DNA of 64,000 bases from Roseitranquillus sp963776845 (GTDB lineage: Bacteria; Pseudomonadota; Alphaproteobacteria; Rhodobacterales; Rhodobacteraceae), in the NCBI GenBank assembly GCA_963776845.1, contig CAVZOJ010000006.1, forward strand, positions 62,001 to 126,000, read 5' to 3'. Positions 45,465-53,568 of this stretch are shown piece after piece; within the stretch, counting starts at the first letter, position 1, and the number at the start of each line of letters is the position of its first letter. The notes beneath the pieces are model-generated. The model did not search any database and was not told the DNA's origin. It saw nothing but the letters and a program-made list of their open reading frames with translations. Both the position numbers and the translations under genes were made by a program.

Positions 45465-46414
45465 GGGCGCCGGTGGAAGGGCTGCACGTCGTCCTGGGCG
45501 CGGGCCCAGTGGGCCGCGCCGTGGCGGCCGAGATCCTGCGCCATCCGGGCACGCACCTGCGCTTGGCCTCGCGCTCAGGGCGCGCCGTGATGGGGGCCGA
45601 GGCGGTGGCCGTCGATCTCTTGGACCCGGCCGCGACGGTGCGCGTCTGCGAGGGCGCGGCCACCGTGACCTTCGCCGCAGCACCCGCCTACACGCGGTGG
45701 CGCGCCGAGTTCCCCGCCCTCCAGGAGGCCGCAGTCCGCGGCGCGGTGGAGACGGGTGCCGTCCTCGTCGCGGTGGAGAACCTTTACGGCTACGGTCGGG
45801 CCGGGACGCTGCGCGAGACGGATCCGTTTTCGGCCGGCACCCGCAAGGGACTGGTGCGCGCCGAAATGAGCGCGCGCCTGATGGCCGCGCGCGCAGCGGG
45901 CGAACTCCGCACCGTGGCGGTGCGGGCCGCCGACCTCTTCGGCCCCGACATGGCGGCGAGCGCCCTGGGGGAGCGGGTCTGGCCCGCGCTCATCGGAGGC
46001 CGTCCTGTGGGCTGGATCGGCGACCCGGACGCGGCGCATACCTTCACCTTCCTGCCCGACTACGCCCGCGCCCTGGTGCGGGCGGGCGCCGAGTCCGCCG
46101 CCTGGGGCCGGGCGTGGCATGTCCCGTCGCCCCCGAACCGGACGCCGCGCGAGGTGCTGGACCACGCCGCACGCATTCTCGGGCAGGCACCACCGCGCAT
46201 CCGGCCGATGCCGCGGTGGGCATTGACCGGCCTCGCCCTCGTCTCGCCACTCATGCGCGAAGTGGCCGAGATGGCCTACCAGTTCGAGGCGCCGTTCCAC
46301 ATGGATGCCTCCGACTGGAGGGACGCCTTCGGCTGCGCGCCGACGCCGTGGGACGCCGCCCTGCGCGACACGCTTGCGGGCTGGGGCGCGGATGGCCTGC
46401 GCCATCCAGGATGA
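45461..46414 (+). CDS. NAD-dependent epimerase/dehydratase-like protein
   Basis: 317 residues. Rossmann start LHVVLGAGPVGRAVAAEILRH (GxGxxG). ENLYGYGRAGTLRETDPFSAGTRKGLVRAEMSARLM has a Tyr but not the full Tyr-x-x-x-Lys, and AADLFGPDMAASALGERVWPAL is usual for extended SDR proteins. Coupled to DUF4386 upstream; convergent with the Crp gene, only one base apart. Confidence 0.85.
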   Translation: MRAPVEGLHVVLGAGPVGRAVAAEILRHPGTHLRLASRSGRAVMGAEAVAVDLLDPAATVRVCEGAATVTFAAAPAYTRWRAEFPALQEAAVRGAVETGAVLVAVENLYGYGRAGTLRETDPFSAGTRKGLVRAEMSARLMAARAAGELRTVAVRAADLFGPDMAASALGERVWPALIGGRPVGWIGDPDAAHTFTFLPDYARALVRAGAESAAWGRAWHVPSPPNRTPREVLDHAARILGQAPPRIRPMPRWALTGLALVSPLMREVAEMAYQFEAPFHMDASDWRDAFGCAPTPWDAALRDTLAGWGADGLRHPG

Positions 46415-46415
46415 C

Positions 46416-47021
46416 CTAACGCTTCGCCCTGCGTCCGCGCACCCGGCTCAGCGCCTCAGGGGTGACGCCCAGATAGGAGGCGATGAGGTATTGCGGCAGC
46501 CGCCGCGCGACTTCGGGCCGCGTGCGCAGGAAGGTCTCGTAGCGCTCCTCGACCGAGAGGTTCAGAAGCCGCGAGGCGCGGCGCTGCGTGCCGAGCAGTG
46601 CCTCCTCGACGAGGAGACGCCCGAACCGCTCGATGGCGTGATCCTCGTCATAGGCGGCGAGCAGCGGACCCTTGGGGATCGTGAGCATCGCCGGGGGCTC
46701 GACCGCCTCGATCCGCTGCACACTCGGCGCTCCCGTCAGGAAGGAGACCGGATCGGTGATCGCCTGGCCCGCGTCGAAGAATTGGGCCGTCCGCTCGGCG
46801 CCCGTCTCCGGATCCGCCGTGACCATCCGCAGAAGGCCCGGCCCCACGAACAGCACCTCGGAGGCCACCATGCCCGCCTCCAGCGCGGTTCCACCCTTGT
46901 TCAGCCGCCGCACCCGGCAGCGCGACAGCAGCCGGTCCACCGCGCGGGGCGCAGGCACGAGCGGTGAGGCGCGCGCGGCGAGCTCGGCGCGCAGCAGGGC
47001 GGGCAGGTCAGCATCGTCCAA
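46416..47021 (-). CDS. Crp/Fnr-family transcriptional regulator
   Basis: 201 residues: N-terminal cyclic-nucleotide-binding fold (GGTALEAGMVASEVLFVGPGLLRMV, FFDAGQAITDPVSFLTG), a connecting helix (EEALLGTQRRASRLLNLSVEERYETFL) and a C-terminal HTH (RLPQYLIASYLGVTPEALSRVRGRR). No Fe-S cysteines and no clear cAMP pocket. It is divergent from the truncated membrane protein gene at 47077. Confidence 0.9.
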   Translation of the reverse strand: MDDADLPALLRAELAARASPLVPAPRAVDRLLSRCRVRRLNKGGTALEAGMVASEVLFVGPGLLRMVTADPETGAERTAQFFDAGQAITDPVSFLTGAPSVQRIEAVEPPAMLTIPKGPLLAAYDEDHAIERFGRLLVEEALLGTQRRASRLLNLSVEERYETFLRTRPEVARRLPQYLIASYLGVTPEALSRVRGRRAKR

Positions 47022-47076
47022 CGTCGGTCTCCGAACGCGAGCCTATCACGTCCACCGGAAGAAACGGAGACCGGAC

Positions 47077-47361
47077 ATGACGGTCAGCGACCTGCGGGAC
47101 GGTCCCACACCGCCGGGCGATCTCCCGACCGGTTCGGACCTCGCCCGGGCAACAGCTATCTTCCTGGCCTTCGTCCCTGCAAGTCTCGCGCCGATCATCA
47201 TCGACCCAAGGGTTCTCAACGGCAAGGCGCTTTGGCTGAAGCCGCTCATGTTCCAGATCAGCATGGTCGTCCTGTGCGGCACGCTCGTGCTGGCCGTAGC
47301 CCTTTTCGTGGCTCGAGCCTACCTTCTGAGTGCGGAAAGATCCTGTGGGTGTTCCACCTGA
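47077..47361 (+). pseudogene. Membrane protein, N-terminal fragment
   Basis: From ATG 47077: ATAIFLAFVPASLAPIIIDPR, NGKALWLKPLMFQISMVVLCGTLVLAVALFVARAYLL then SAERSCGCST and a stop. It resembles the first two spans of a larger family in which a W-x-KP-x-KF segment precedes several more spans; the rest is missing here. Could also be a short intact protein. Confidence 0.5.
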
Positions 47362-47373
47362 ACCGGACCTTCG

Positions 47374-48018
47374 TCAGGCCAGGACTTTCCTCGCGATGTC
47401 GTCCAATGTCGGCTCGAGCGCGAAATCGCCGGCCATCCGGCAGAGACGCTCGTCGTTCAGGATGAATGAAAGGCCATGGACGAAGCTCCAGAGGATCATG
47501 CCGCGGCGGCGAACCTCCGGCGTTATTTCTCTCGTACCGAGGCACTTCGCGACCTCCGTGAGCAGGAGGCCGAAGGACGCTTCGCCGGCGGCCTGCAGCT
47601 GCTCGTCGTCGATGCCGTCGGTGAAGCCGCCGAACTTGAGGCGAAACACGCCGGGTTCGTTGAGGGCGAACCTGACGTACTCTTGGCCGATCACCTTGAC
47701 CCGCTCGGGCGTGCCTTCCGGGATGCCTTCGAGGGCCGCGAGGCTGTTGTCGCGAAACCGCGCCATTCCCTCGAGGCAGACGGCGACGAGCATGTCCTGC
47801 TTGTCCTTGAAGTGCTTGTAGGGCGCCGCGGTCGATACGCCGGCGAGGCGGCAGGCGTCGCTGACCGAGAAGCCCTCCGGCCCCTTCTCCTCTACGAGTT
47901 GGCGGGTCGCCTCGATCAGGCTCGAGCGGAGGTCGCCGTGGTGGTACCGCGCCTTCCGCAGCGGCTTCCCGTCAACCGCTCCCCCTCGCGTTGCCATTGA
48001 TTTCTCGTCGCTTTCCAT
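47374..48018 (-). CDS. TetR/AcrR-family transcriptional regulator
   Basis: 214 residues from ATG 48018 (MESDEKSMATRGG). HTH: GDLRSSLIEATRQLVEEKGPEGFSVSDACRLAGVSTAAPYKHFKDKQDMLVAV. C-terminal ligand domain GGFTDGIDDEQLQAAGEASFGLLLTEV and ILWSFVHGLSFIL. An upstream in-frame ATG at 48072 overlaps the operator-like palindrome at 48065-48081, so I prefer 48018. Divergent from the efflux adaptor gene, which it probably represses together with itself. Confidence 0.9.
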   Translation of the reverse strand: MESDEKSMATRGGAVDGKPLRKARYHHGDLRSSLIEATRQLVEEKGPEGFSVSDACRLAGVSTAAPYKHFKDKQDMLVAVCLEGMARFRDNSLAALEGIPEGTPERVKVIGQEYVRFALNEPGVFRLKFGGFTDGIDDEQLQAAGEASFGLLLTEVAKCLGTREITPEVRRRGMILWSFVHGLSFILNDERLCRMAGDFALEPTLDDIARKVLA

Positions 48019-48064
48019 CGCGCCAACCTTCGCAGACAGGCTGCCCCTTGTCAAAGTGAGAGAT

Positions 48065-48081
48065 TCTAACATAATGTTAGA
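48065..48081. promoter_or_regulatory. Palindromic operator between TetR and the efflux adaptor gene
   Basis: TCTAACATAATGTTAGA, perfect 8-bp arms around one base, in the intergenic region. The AT-rich spacing and position between the divergent start sites fit a TetR operator overlapping both promoters. Confidence 0.7.
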
Positions 48082-48107
48082 TGTGCTAACTTGGAGGGGG
48101 CACTGAG

Positions 48108-49140
48108 ATGGCGGCAGACGGTTCTGACGGTACGGAAGGTGAGGCTCGCAAATGGGCCGGCCGTGGGCGCGCCGCCCGAAACCTGGCCGTCACGCTCGGC
48201 GTCGTCGCGACTGCGGCGGCGACCGTGCACTTCGGCACCTCCGGTCTGGAGCGTCGCGCCGCGGCCGCCGAAGGTCCGGAGCCCGCCCAGACGATTCCGG
48301 TCTCTGCGACGCCGGTCGACCGGCGCGTCGGCTACTCGGTGACCCGCACATTCATCGGGCAGGTGGAGCCGCAGAGGTCCGCGCTCGTCTCGTTCGAGCT
48401 GCCCGGCAGGCTGGGCGAAATCCTCTTCGACGAGGGCGACGAGGTGGCGGAGGGGCAGGTCCTCGCCCGCCAGGACACGGCCCTCCTCGAGACGGACAGG
48501 CCCCGGCTCGCGGCGTCGCGCCGGTCGGTGCAGGCGCACTGCGCCTCGCCCGGCAGACGGTGGAGCGGACCGAGGCGCTGAGCGCGCGCGGCTTCAACAG
48601 CGAGGCCAGTCTCGACGAGGCGTTGGCAAGGCTCGACGAACTGGTGGCCCGCATCGCGGAGATCGACGCCGCGCTGGCGGACAACGGCCTGCGACACGGC
48701 AAGGCCGAGGTGCGAGCGCCGTTCGCCGGTCGCGTCACCGAGCGTCTGGTCGACGGTGGCGAGACGCTGGCGGCGGGCCAGACCATCGTCGCACTCGTTC
48801 AGCTGCAGGCGCCCCGCGCTCGTGTCGGCGTTCCACTCGATGTCGGCGAGGAGGCTCTCGCGGAGGCCTTGATCGAGATCGGCGGAACGCCTCTCCGGGC
48901 GCGGCTGCTGACGCTGCGGCCCGACGTCGACCCGGTGACGCGAACGCGCACGGCGCTCTTCGAGTTCGACGCCACCGAACGGTCGGTCTTCGGCCAGACA
49001 GCCCGCCTGGTCGTCCGCCAGACCGTCGAGGCCGAGGGCGTGTGGGTGGCAACGACCAGCCTCAAGGAGGGGCTGCGCGGGCAATGGTCGGTGCTGGTCG
49101 TCGACGGCGACCAGGTCGTCAGGCCGGCGACTGTCGAAGG
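48108..49140 (+). pseudogene. HlyD/AcrA-type efflux periplasmic adaptor, frameshifted and 3'-truncated
   Basis: ATG 48108; membrane anchor NLAVTLGVVATAAATVHFG; then TFIGQVEPQRSALVSFELPGRLGEILFDEGDEVAEGQVLARQDTALLE (biotinyl-lipoyl half). A one-base change near 48540 shifts the frame and the hairpin RLARQTVERTEALSARGFNSEASLDEALARLDEL follows, then VRAPFAGRVTERLVDGGETLAAGQTIVALVQL and the barrel GQTARLVVRQTV. The protein is cut at about 49140-49190, where DNA of a monooxygenase gene in the opposite direction begins. The RND pump gene expected downstream is gone. Confidence 0.85.
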
Positions 49141-49189
49141 CCCTGCAGGAGACGGCCTACTACGACGCGGCCGACAGCGTGGAGCTGAG

Positions 49190-49511
49190 CGCGGAGCGGC
49201 AGGCGGGAGAAATCCGCGACCTGCACGCGATCCGGCCCGAACTGCGCGAAGAACTTCGCGACGCGCTGGTGCGGCAGCTTGAGGAACTCGTCCAGCAGGC
49301 CGAGATCGTGCATCAGCTCCATGGTCGAGGGGTGGATCGTGTCGCCGCGGAAGTCGCGCAGGAAGTCGGCGTGCTTCTCGAGCACGACCACGTCGATGCC
49401 GGCCCGGGCCAGCAGGTAGCCGAGCGTCAGGCCGGCTGGTCCACCGCCGACGATGCAGCACTGCGTCGAGATCACCGTCGGCATCGGCCGCGCCTTCCTG
49501 ATGTCGGACAA
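49190..49511 (-). pseudogene. FAD-dependent monooxygenase, N-terminal fragment
   Basis: STQCCIVGGGPAGLTLGYLLARAGIDVVVLEKHADFLRDFRGDTIHPSTMELMHDLGLLDEFLKLPH is the FAD-binding start (GGGPAGL) of a PheA/TfdB-type hydroxylase. The reading ends at VADFSRLP, where it meets the efflux adaptor sequence tail to tail. About 105 codons remain of a usual 400 or more. Confidence 0.8.
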
Positions 49512-50051
49512 GGTGCCGCGAGTATCCTCCGATCCTGCCCTTCAAGCCATGCCTTGGCCGCGATGGAGAGTGCCAGTGGCGCGACCGGGCGGTCTCGGAC
49601 TGAGCGGGGGTCATGGCAGGCGGCGCCGGGCAGATAGCCCGGATACGTGATCCAGAACGTTCGGAATCGCCATTTCGAACGTCGTCCCTGCAGTCAGCGA
49701 CGACAAGTTTGTTTAAGAATTTTCGATGCGGGCCGCTGCGCGACGGTGGGGCTCGAGGTGGCGTCGGCCCGCGTTGAAAATTCTGACAGGGAGGAAGCCG
49801 CGGGGGTCTGGGCAAGGCCTATGGGGAAAGCGCGCGGTCAACGTCGGCGCGTGAGCGCGGAAGCCGGATCAATCGTGAGCCCTGGCGGGGTGGCACGGCG
49901 GCTCTCGTCATCGTTCGCGATGGACAGAGCGTCTCCGCGCGGCGCCATCGGGAGCGGAGGAGCAGCAGGGCGAAGCGGAGGCACGGCCTGACGCGGTTCC
50001 GGACCGCATGCCTGGACCGGATCGGGGACGTTGAGAATGATGGCCGTGTCA

Positions 50052-51316
50052 TCATGCGGCTGCCCACCGCGGTGGTGCTCGGGTGGTGGGGCGTTCGCCG
50101 CGCCGGAAGGTTTCGATGATCCGCATCGGCCCGCCGCAATCCGGGCAGGGCTCCCTCAGGGTGAGCGGTGGGGCGACGTCGATGTCGGGTCGGTCGGCTT
50201 CCGTGGGCGCTTGGGTACCGAGGAGGTCCCGAGCCCTGGCGAGGGTGTCCTTGCGGTCTGCGCCGGCGAGCAGGCCGTAGTGCCGGATGCGGTGGAAGCC
50301 GTCGGGCAGGACGTGGACCAGGAAGCGGCGGATGAACTCGTCGGTCGAGAGGCGCATGACCTTGAGGCGGTCGCCGCTCTTGATCCGGTAATCCTTCCAG
50401 CGGAACGCGACGGTCTCGGCGTCGGCGCTGACGAGGCGAGTGTTCGAGATCGCGACGCGGTGAGTGTATCGGCTGAGGTAGGCGAGCACGGCCTCCGGGC
50501 CGCCGAAGGGTGGCTTGGCATAGACCACCCACTCGATCTTGCGCAGCGGCGCGAGCCAGGCGGCGAAGGCGGAGGGATCGGCCAAGCCTTCGAGGTCGCC
50601 GAAGAAGGCGAGCTTGCCGGCGCGGTGCAGCGCCGAGAGCCCCTCCAGGAACAGACGCCGGAACAGCCGGGACAGCACCCGGACGGGCAGGAAGAAGCCC
50701 GGGCGGCAGGACACCCACCGGGTGCCCTCGGGCGACAGGCCGCCGCCCGGCACGATCATGTGGACGTGCGGATGGTGGGGTTGGGCCGAAGGCGTGCCTT
50801 CGGCACGACGCCGATCCCCAGGTGTGCAGGACGCTGGTCATGCCGATCCGGGCGCCGAGGTGGCGCGGGTCGGCGGCGATGGTCGTCGTGGTCTCGGCCG
50901 ACGCTTTGAACAGCAGGCCGTAGACCGCCTGCTTGTTCCAGTACGCGATGCGCGCGATCTCCGCCGGCAGGGTGAAGACCACGTGGAAGTACTCCACCGG
51001 CAGCAGGTCTTCCGCCCGCGCCGCCATCCAGTCGCGCGCCGCGTTCGCCGGGCTTACGCGGCCGCACCGCGGCCACGGTCCCGGCTCACCCTGTTCACTT
51101 CGGGCAGTGGCGGTTCTTGCACGAGTTGTAGGCGACGTGCCGGTGGCCGCACTTCGCGCAGGCCGCCACGTGCCCGCCGAGCGCCTCCGTCCGGCAGGCC
51201 TCGATCGCAGACATGACCTTGAGCTGGGTCAGGCCGACATGCCCGGCATGGGCCCGCCGCCACGCGGGGCCGTGGGCGCGGAAGATGTCGGCGATCTCCA
51301 GCCTTGGCCGAGCCAC
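50052..51316 (-). pseudogene. IS91 (Y2/HUH) transposase, broken by two short structured insertions (copy C)
   Basis: Same organisation as copy B: zinc-binding N-terminus (51316-51095), middle part from ARDWMAARAEDLLPVEYF, and C-terminal part (50759-50052) from IVPGGGLSPEG. Insertions at about 51047-51085 and 50785-50804. Apart from a few substitutions (for example LSTDEFIRR for LSPEEFIRR) it matches copy B. Confidence 0.9.
50785..50804 (-). repeat. Short palindromic insertion, IS91 site 2 (copy C)
   Basis: GCCGAAGG (50785-50792), CGTG, CCTTCGGC (50797-50804); same as in copy B at 18094-18113. Confidence 0.7.
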
Positions 51317-51329
51317 CGAGGCCTGGACG

Positions 51330-52217
51330 CTACTCCGGCCCGTTCCTCAGCGTCCGGTCCTGCAACTGCGTCAGCCGCTCGAACGGGCTCACGGTGTCGC
51401 GGATCGTTCTGGTGGCGACGTGGGTGTAGCGCGCCGTCGTCTCGAGCTTGGCGTGCCCGAGCAGCACCTGGATCACCCGCACGTCCGTCCCGGCTTCCAG
51501 CAGGTGCGTCGCGAAGCTGTGGCGGAGCGTGTGCAGCGACGCTGGCTTGGTGACACCCGCCATGTGCTTGGCCGAATGAAACGCACGGTTGAGCTGGCGC
51601 GGCGACAGCGGGTTGATCTTCGGCTTGCCGGGAAACAGCCAGCCGCCGGGACGCGCCTCGCGCCAGTAGTCGCGCAGGAGCTCCAGCAGGGCGGGCGACA
51701 GCATCACCTTGCGGTCCTTGCGCCCCTTGCCCTGCTCGACGTGGATCAGCATGCGGTCGCTGTCGATGTCGGTGACCTTGAGGGTGCAGACCTCGGAGGC
51801 GCGCAATCCCGCTCCGTAGCTGATGCCGAGCGCCGCGCGGTACTTCAGCCCCGGTCCCGGAGCCGCGGCCAGGATGTCGGCGACGTCCTCCACGCTCAGC
51901 ACCACGGGCAGCTTCCGCGGCTGCCGTCGGAACTGCATGTACCGCTTCATCTCCTCGCGCCGGCAGGTGGTGTCGAAGAAGAACCTGAGCGCGGTGACGC
52001 GGGCGTTGAACGTCGGCGGCGCGACCGCGGCGTTCGTCATGTAGAGCTGGTAGGCGCGCAGGTCGTCGGGCGTGGCGGTGTCCGGCGAGCGCTTCAGGAA
52101 CCTGGCGAACTCCTTGACCCCGCGGATGTGCGCCTTCTGGGCCTTCTCGCCGAGGCCACGGATGCGCATGTCCTCGATCATCCGCTCACGCAGCGGCGTG
52201 GTTCTATCCTCCGTCAC
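51330..52217 (-). CDS. Tyrosine recombinase of the IS91-family element (copy C)
   Basis: 295 residues from GTG 52217. One difference from copy B seen near the N-terminus (KEFARFL for KESARFL). Catalytic Arg, His-x-x-Arg, His and Tyr all present (RASEVC, HTLRHSFATHL, LLGHAKLETTARYTH). Confidence 0.95.
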   Translation of the reverse strand: MTEDRTTPLRERMIEDMRIRGLGEKAQKAHIRGVKEFARFLKRSPDTATPDDLRAYQLYMTNAAVAPPTFNARVTALRFFFDTTCRREEMKRYMQFRRQPRKLPVVLSVEDVADILAAAPGPGLKYRAALGISYGAGLRASEVCTLKVTDIDSDRMLIHVEQGKGRKDRKVMLSPALLELLRDYWREARPGGWLFPGKPKINPLSPRQLNRAFHSAKHMAGVTKPASLHTLRHSFATHLLEAGTDVRVIQVLLGHAKLETTARYTHVATRTIRDTVSPFERLTQLQDRTLRNGPE

Positions 52218-52364
52218 GGGACCCTCCTGTCTGACGATTGGGAAGGCCCCAATCCTCAGACCGGTCAGCCCGATCAGAGAAGCGCGCAACTCAGATCAGT
52301 GCCGAACGACACCCACGAGCGCCAATGCCGCGAAAGCGGCTTCGTCCTTGTCCGCGCTCCGGAC

Positions 52365-52486
52365 CTCCCCTGCTGACTTCTCGCTGCGCAGGTCGTGAAT
52401 GGCCGCAGACCATGCTGCGTCGCGGAGCGCATCGTCACCACTGAGGGGGGCAGGACTGGGCCGTCCATGAAGGACGGCCCAGCCGA
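52365..52486 (-). repeat. Dispersed repeat R, copy R2
   Basis: Lies between the stop of an integrase remnant and IS91 copy C, the same place as R1 beside copy A. Contains CGGCCATTCACGACCTGCGC and a strong hairpin (separate entry). In frame it reads RDAAWSAAIHDLRSEKSAG, close to RSAAGFAAIRDVRSEAAG in R1, so it may be or derive from coding sequence. Confidence 0.55.
52456..52482 (-). terminator. Perfect 11-bp hairpin after the integrase remnant (in repeat R2)
   Basis: CTGGGCCGTCC / GGACGGCCCAG with loop ATGAA. It starts 5 bases beyond the integrase stop (52487-52489), so it could be its terminator, but there is no T-run, and related arms occur in R1, R3 and R5. Confidence 0.5.
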
Positions 52487-52637
52487 TCAGATCTCCACCG
52501 CTTCCGATATGGTCAATACATCCTCCAGCTCGACGCCGAGGTAGCGGACCGTGCTGTCCATCTTCGTGTGGCCGAGCAGCAGCTGGACGGCGCGCAGATT
52601 GCCAGTCTTGCGATAGATCTGGGCAACCTTGGTCCGA
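52487..52637 (-). pseudogene. Tyrosine integrase, C-terminal remnant
   Basis: About 49 codons: IYRKTGNLRAVQLLLGHTKMDSTVRYLGVELEDVLTISEAVEI then TGA. Same family as the integrase at 15978-16556; the catalytic His and Tyr remain. It is joined upstream to a scrap of IS91 transposase. Confidence 0.75.
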
Positions 52638-52765
52638 CATGACCTTGAGCTGGGCGAAGCTCACGTGCCCGGCATGGGCCCGCCGCCACGCGGGCCCGCA
52701 GTCACGCATGAGCCAGACGATCCGACGCAGGTCGCCGATTGCATGGACCATGGCAACATCCTCGC
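52638..52765 (-). pseudogene. IS91 transposase, N-terminal scrap
   Basis: DCGPAWRRAHAGHVSFAQLKVMS matches AHGPAWRRAHTGHVGLTQLKVMS of copies B and C, but is more diverged, so it comes from a different IS91-type element. It is fused to the integrase remnant after the ATGTC of KVMS. Confidence 0.7.
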
Positions 52766-52919
52766 CTCGGCTTAGAAGAAGATCGCGGAGGGGGGCGAGC
52801 CGGTCAGCAAGGGAACGCTTACCGGATCATCGAATTTGTAGGCCCCACAAAGGAAGGGGCCGGCTCCCTGTGAGCGCATGATTGGCCCCAACAAGGTTCC
52901 CGCTCGCGGAGTCCCGCGT

Positions 52920-53015
52920 TGCCAGCTCCGCGTCCGGGGAATGGCCGCGAACCTTGCCGCGACGCAGCGTTCCTTGGTCCTGCCGAGCGGCCGCATCGGG
53001 CCGTCTTTGATCACC
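52920..53015 (-). repeat. Dispersed repeat R, copy R6
   Basis: Minus strand reads AAAGACGGCCCGATGCGGCC, then GCGTCGCGGCAAGGTTCGCG and GCCATTCCCCGGACGCGGAG, aligned with R3 (GAGGACGGCCCTATCCCGCC ... GCCATTCGTGCCGGGCGCAG). Diverged copy with a weak hairpin. Confidence 0.45.
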
Positions 53016-53568
53016 GGCACGACCGACGCGTAGGGCGGAAAGTGTGAATTCTCTGCGGCTGCGTACGTCTCAGTCGAATTCACCAAATCGGACATTCGAT
53101 GGCGAACTCGCATCATCGAGATCCGGGACGCACTGCAGGCACGGGCGCCGACGGCACCGACAGCGTCTTCGGGAAGCGCCGGCTGACCCCGTCGGCGCCG
53201 TGGCTGAACTCTCCAATCTGCTTGCGGCGAGACTGCGGCCCGCACGTACGGAGTTTGGCGTGAACGCTGACCGCCAATGCGACCACACCCTGCTGAGCTT
53301 CATCCGGCTGGACGAGGCTGGACTCGATGCCATCGACACGCTCGAGACCGACGTCTGCGGCGCCACGCCCTCCATGTGGCAAATCGGTTTCATCAGACGG
53401 TCGTCGAGCAAAACAGCCTTGCGGCCCGTCATTGCAATGGCCGGTTCAGTGAGAGGGACCTCGGTTTTGCGCCCGCGGAGAATGGCAGCTGTCGGCCTTC
53501 CTTCGGGTGACCTCGCAGGCGCAGCGCTCGTCGCGCACTCGCAGCGAAAGACCGGTCACGTCGGATCG
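53016..53568. other. Stretch without a recognised gene
   Basis: About 550 bases between repeat R6 and IS1182 copy A. A 176-codon plus-strand frame covers it (53044-53574) but shows no known motif and is mirrored by equally long minus-strand frames, so I do not call a gene. Confidence 0.45.

Larger units (their letters stand above)
49711..52364 (-). mobile_element. IS91-family element, copy C
   Basis: Complete in gene content and nearly identical to copy B but inverted relative to it. Left end GTTTAAGAATTTTCGATG at 49711 with the terminal hairpin; right similarity to copy A ends at about 52364 (GCGCTCCGGACC). It carries the same two structured insertions in the transposase gene as copy B. Confidence 0.9.
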
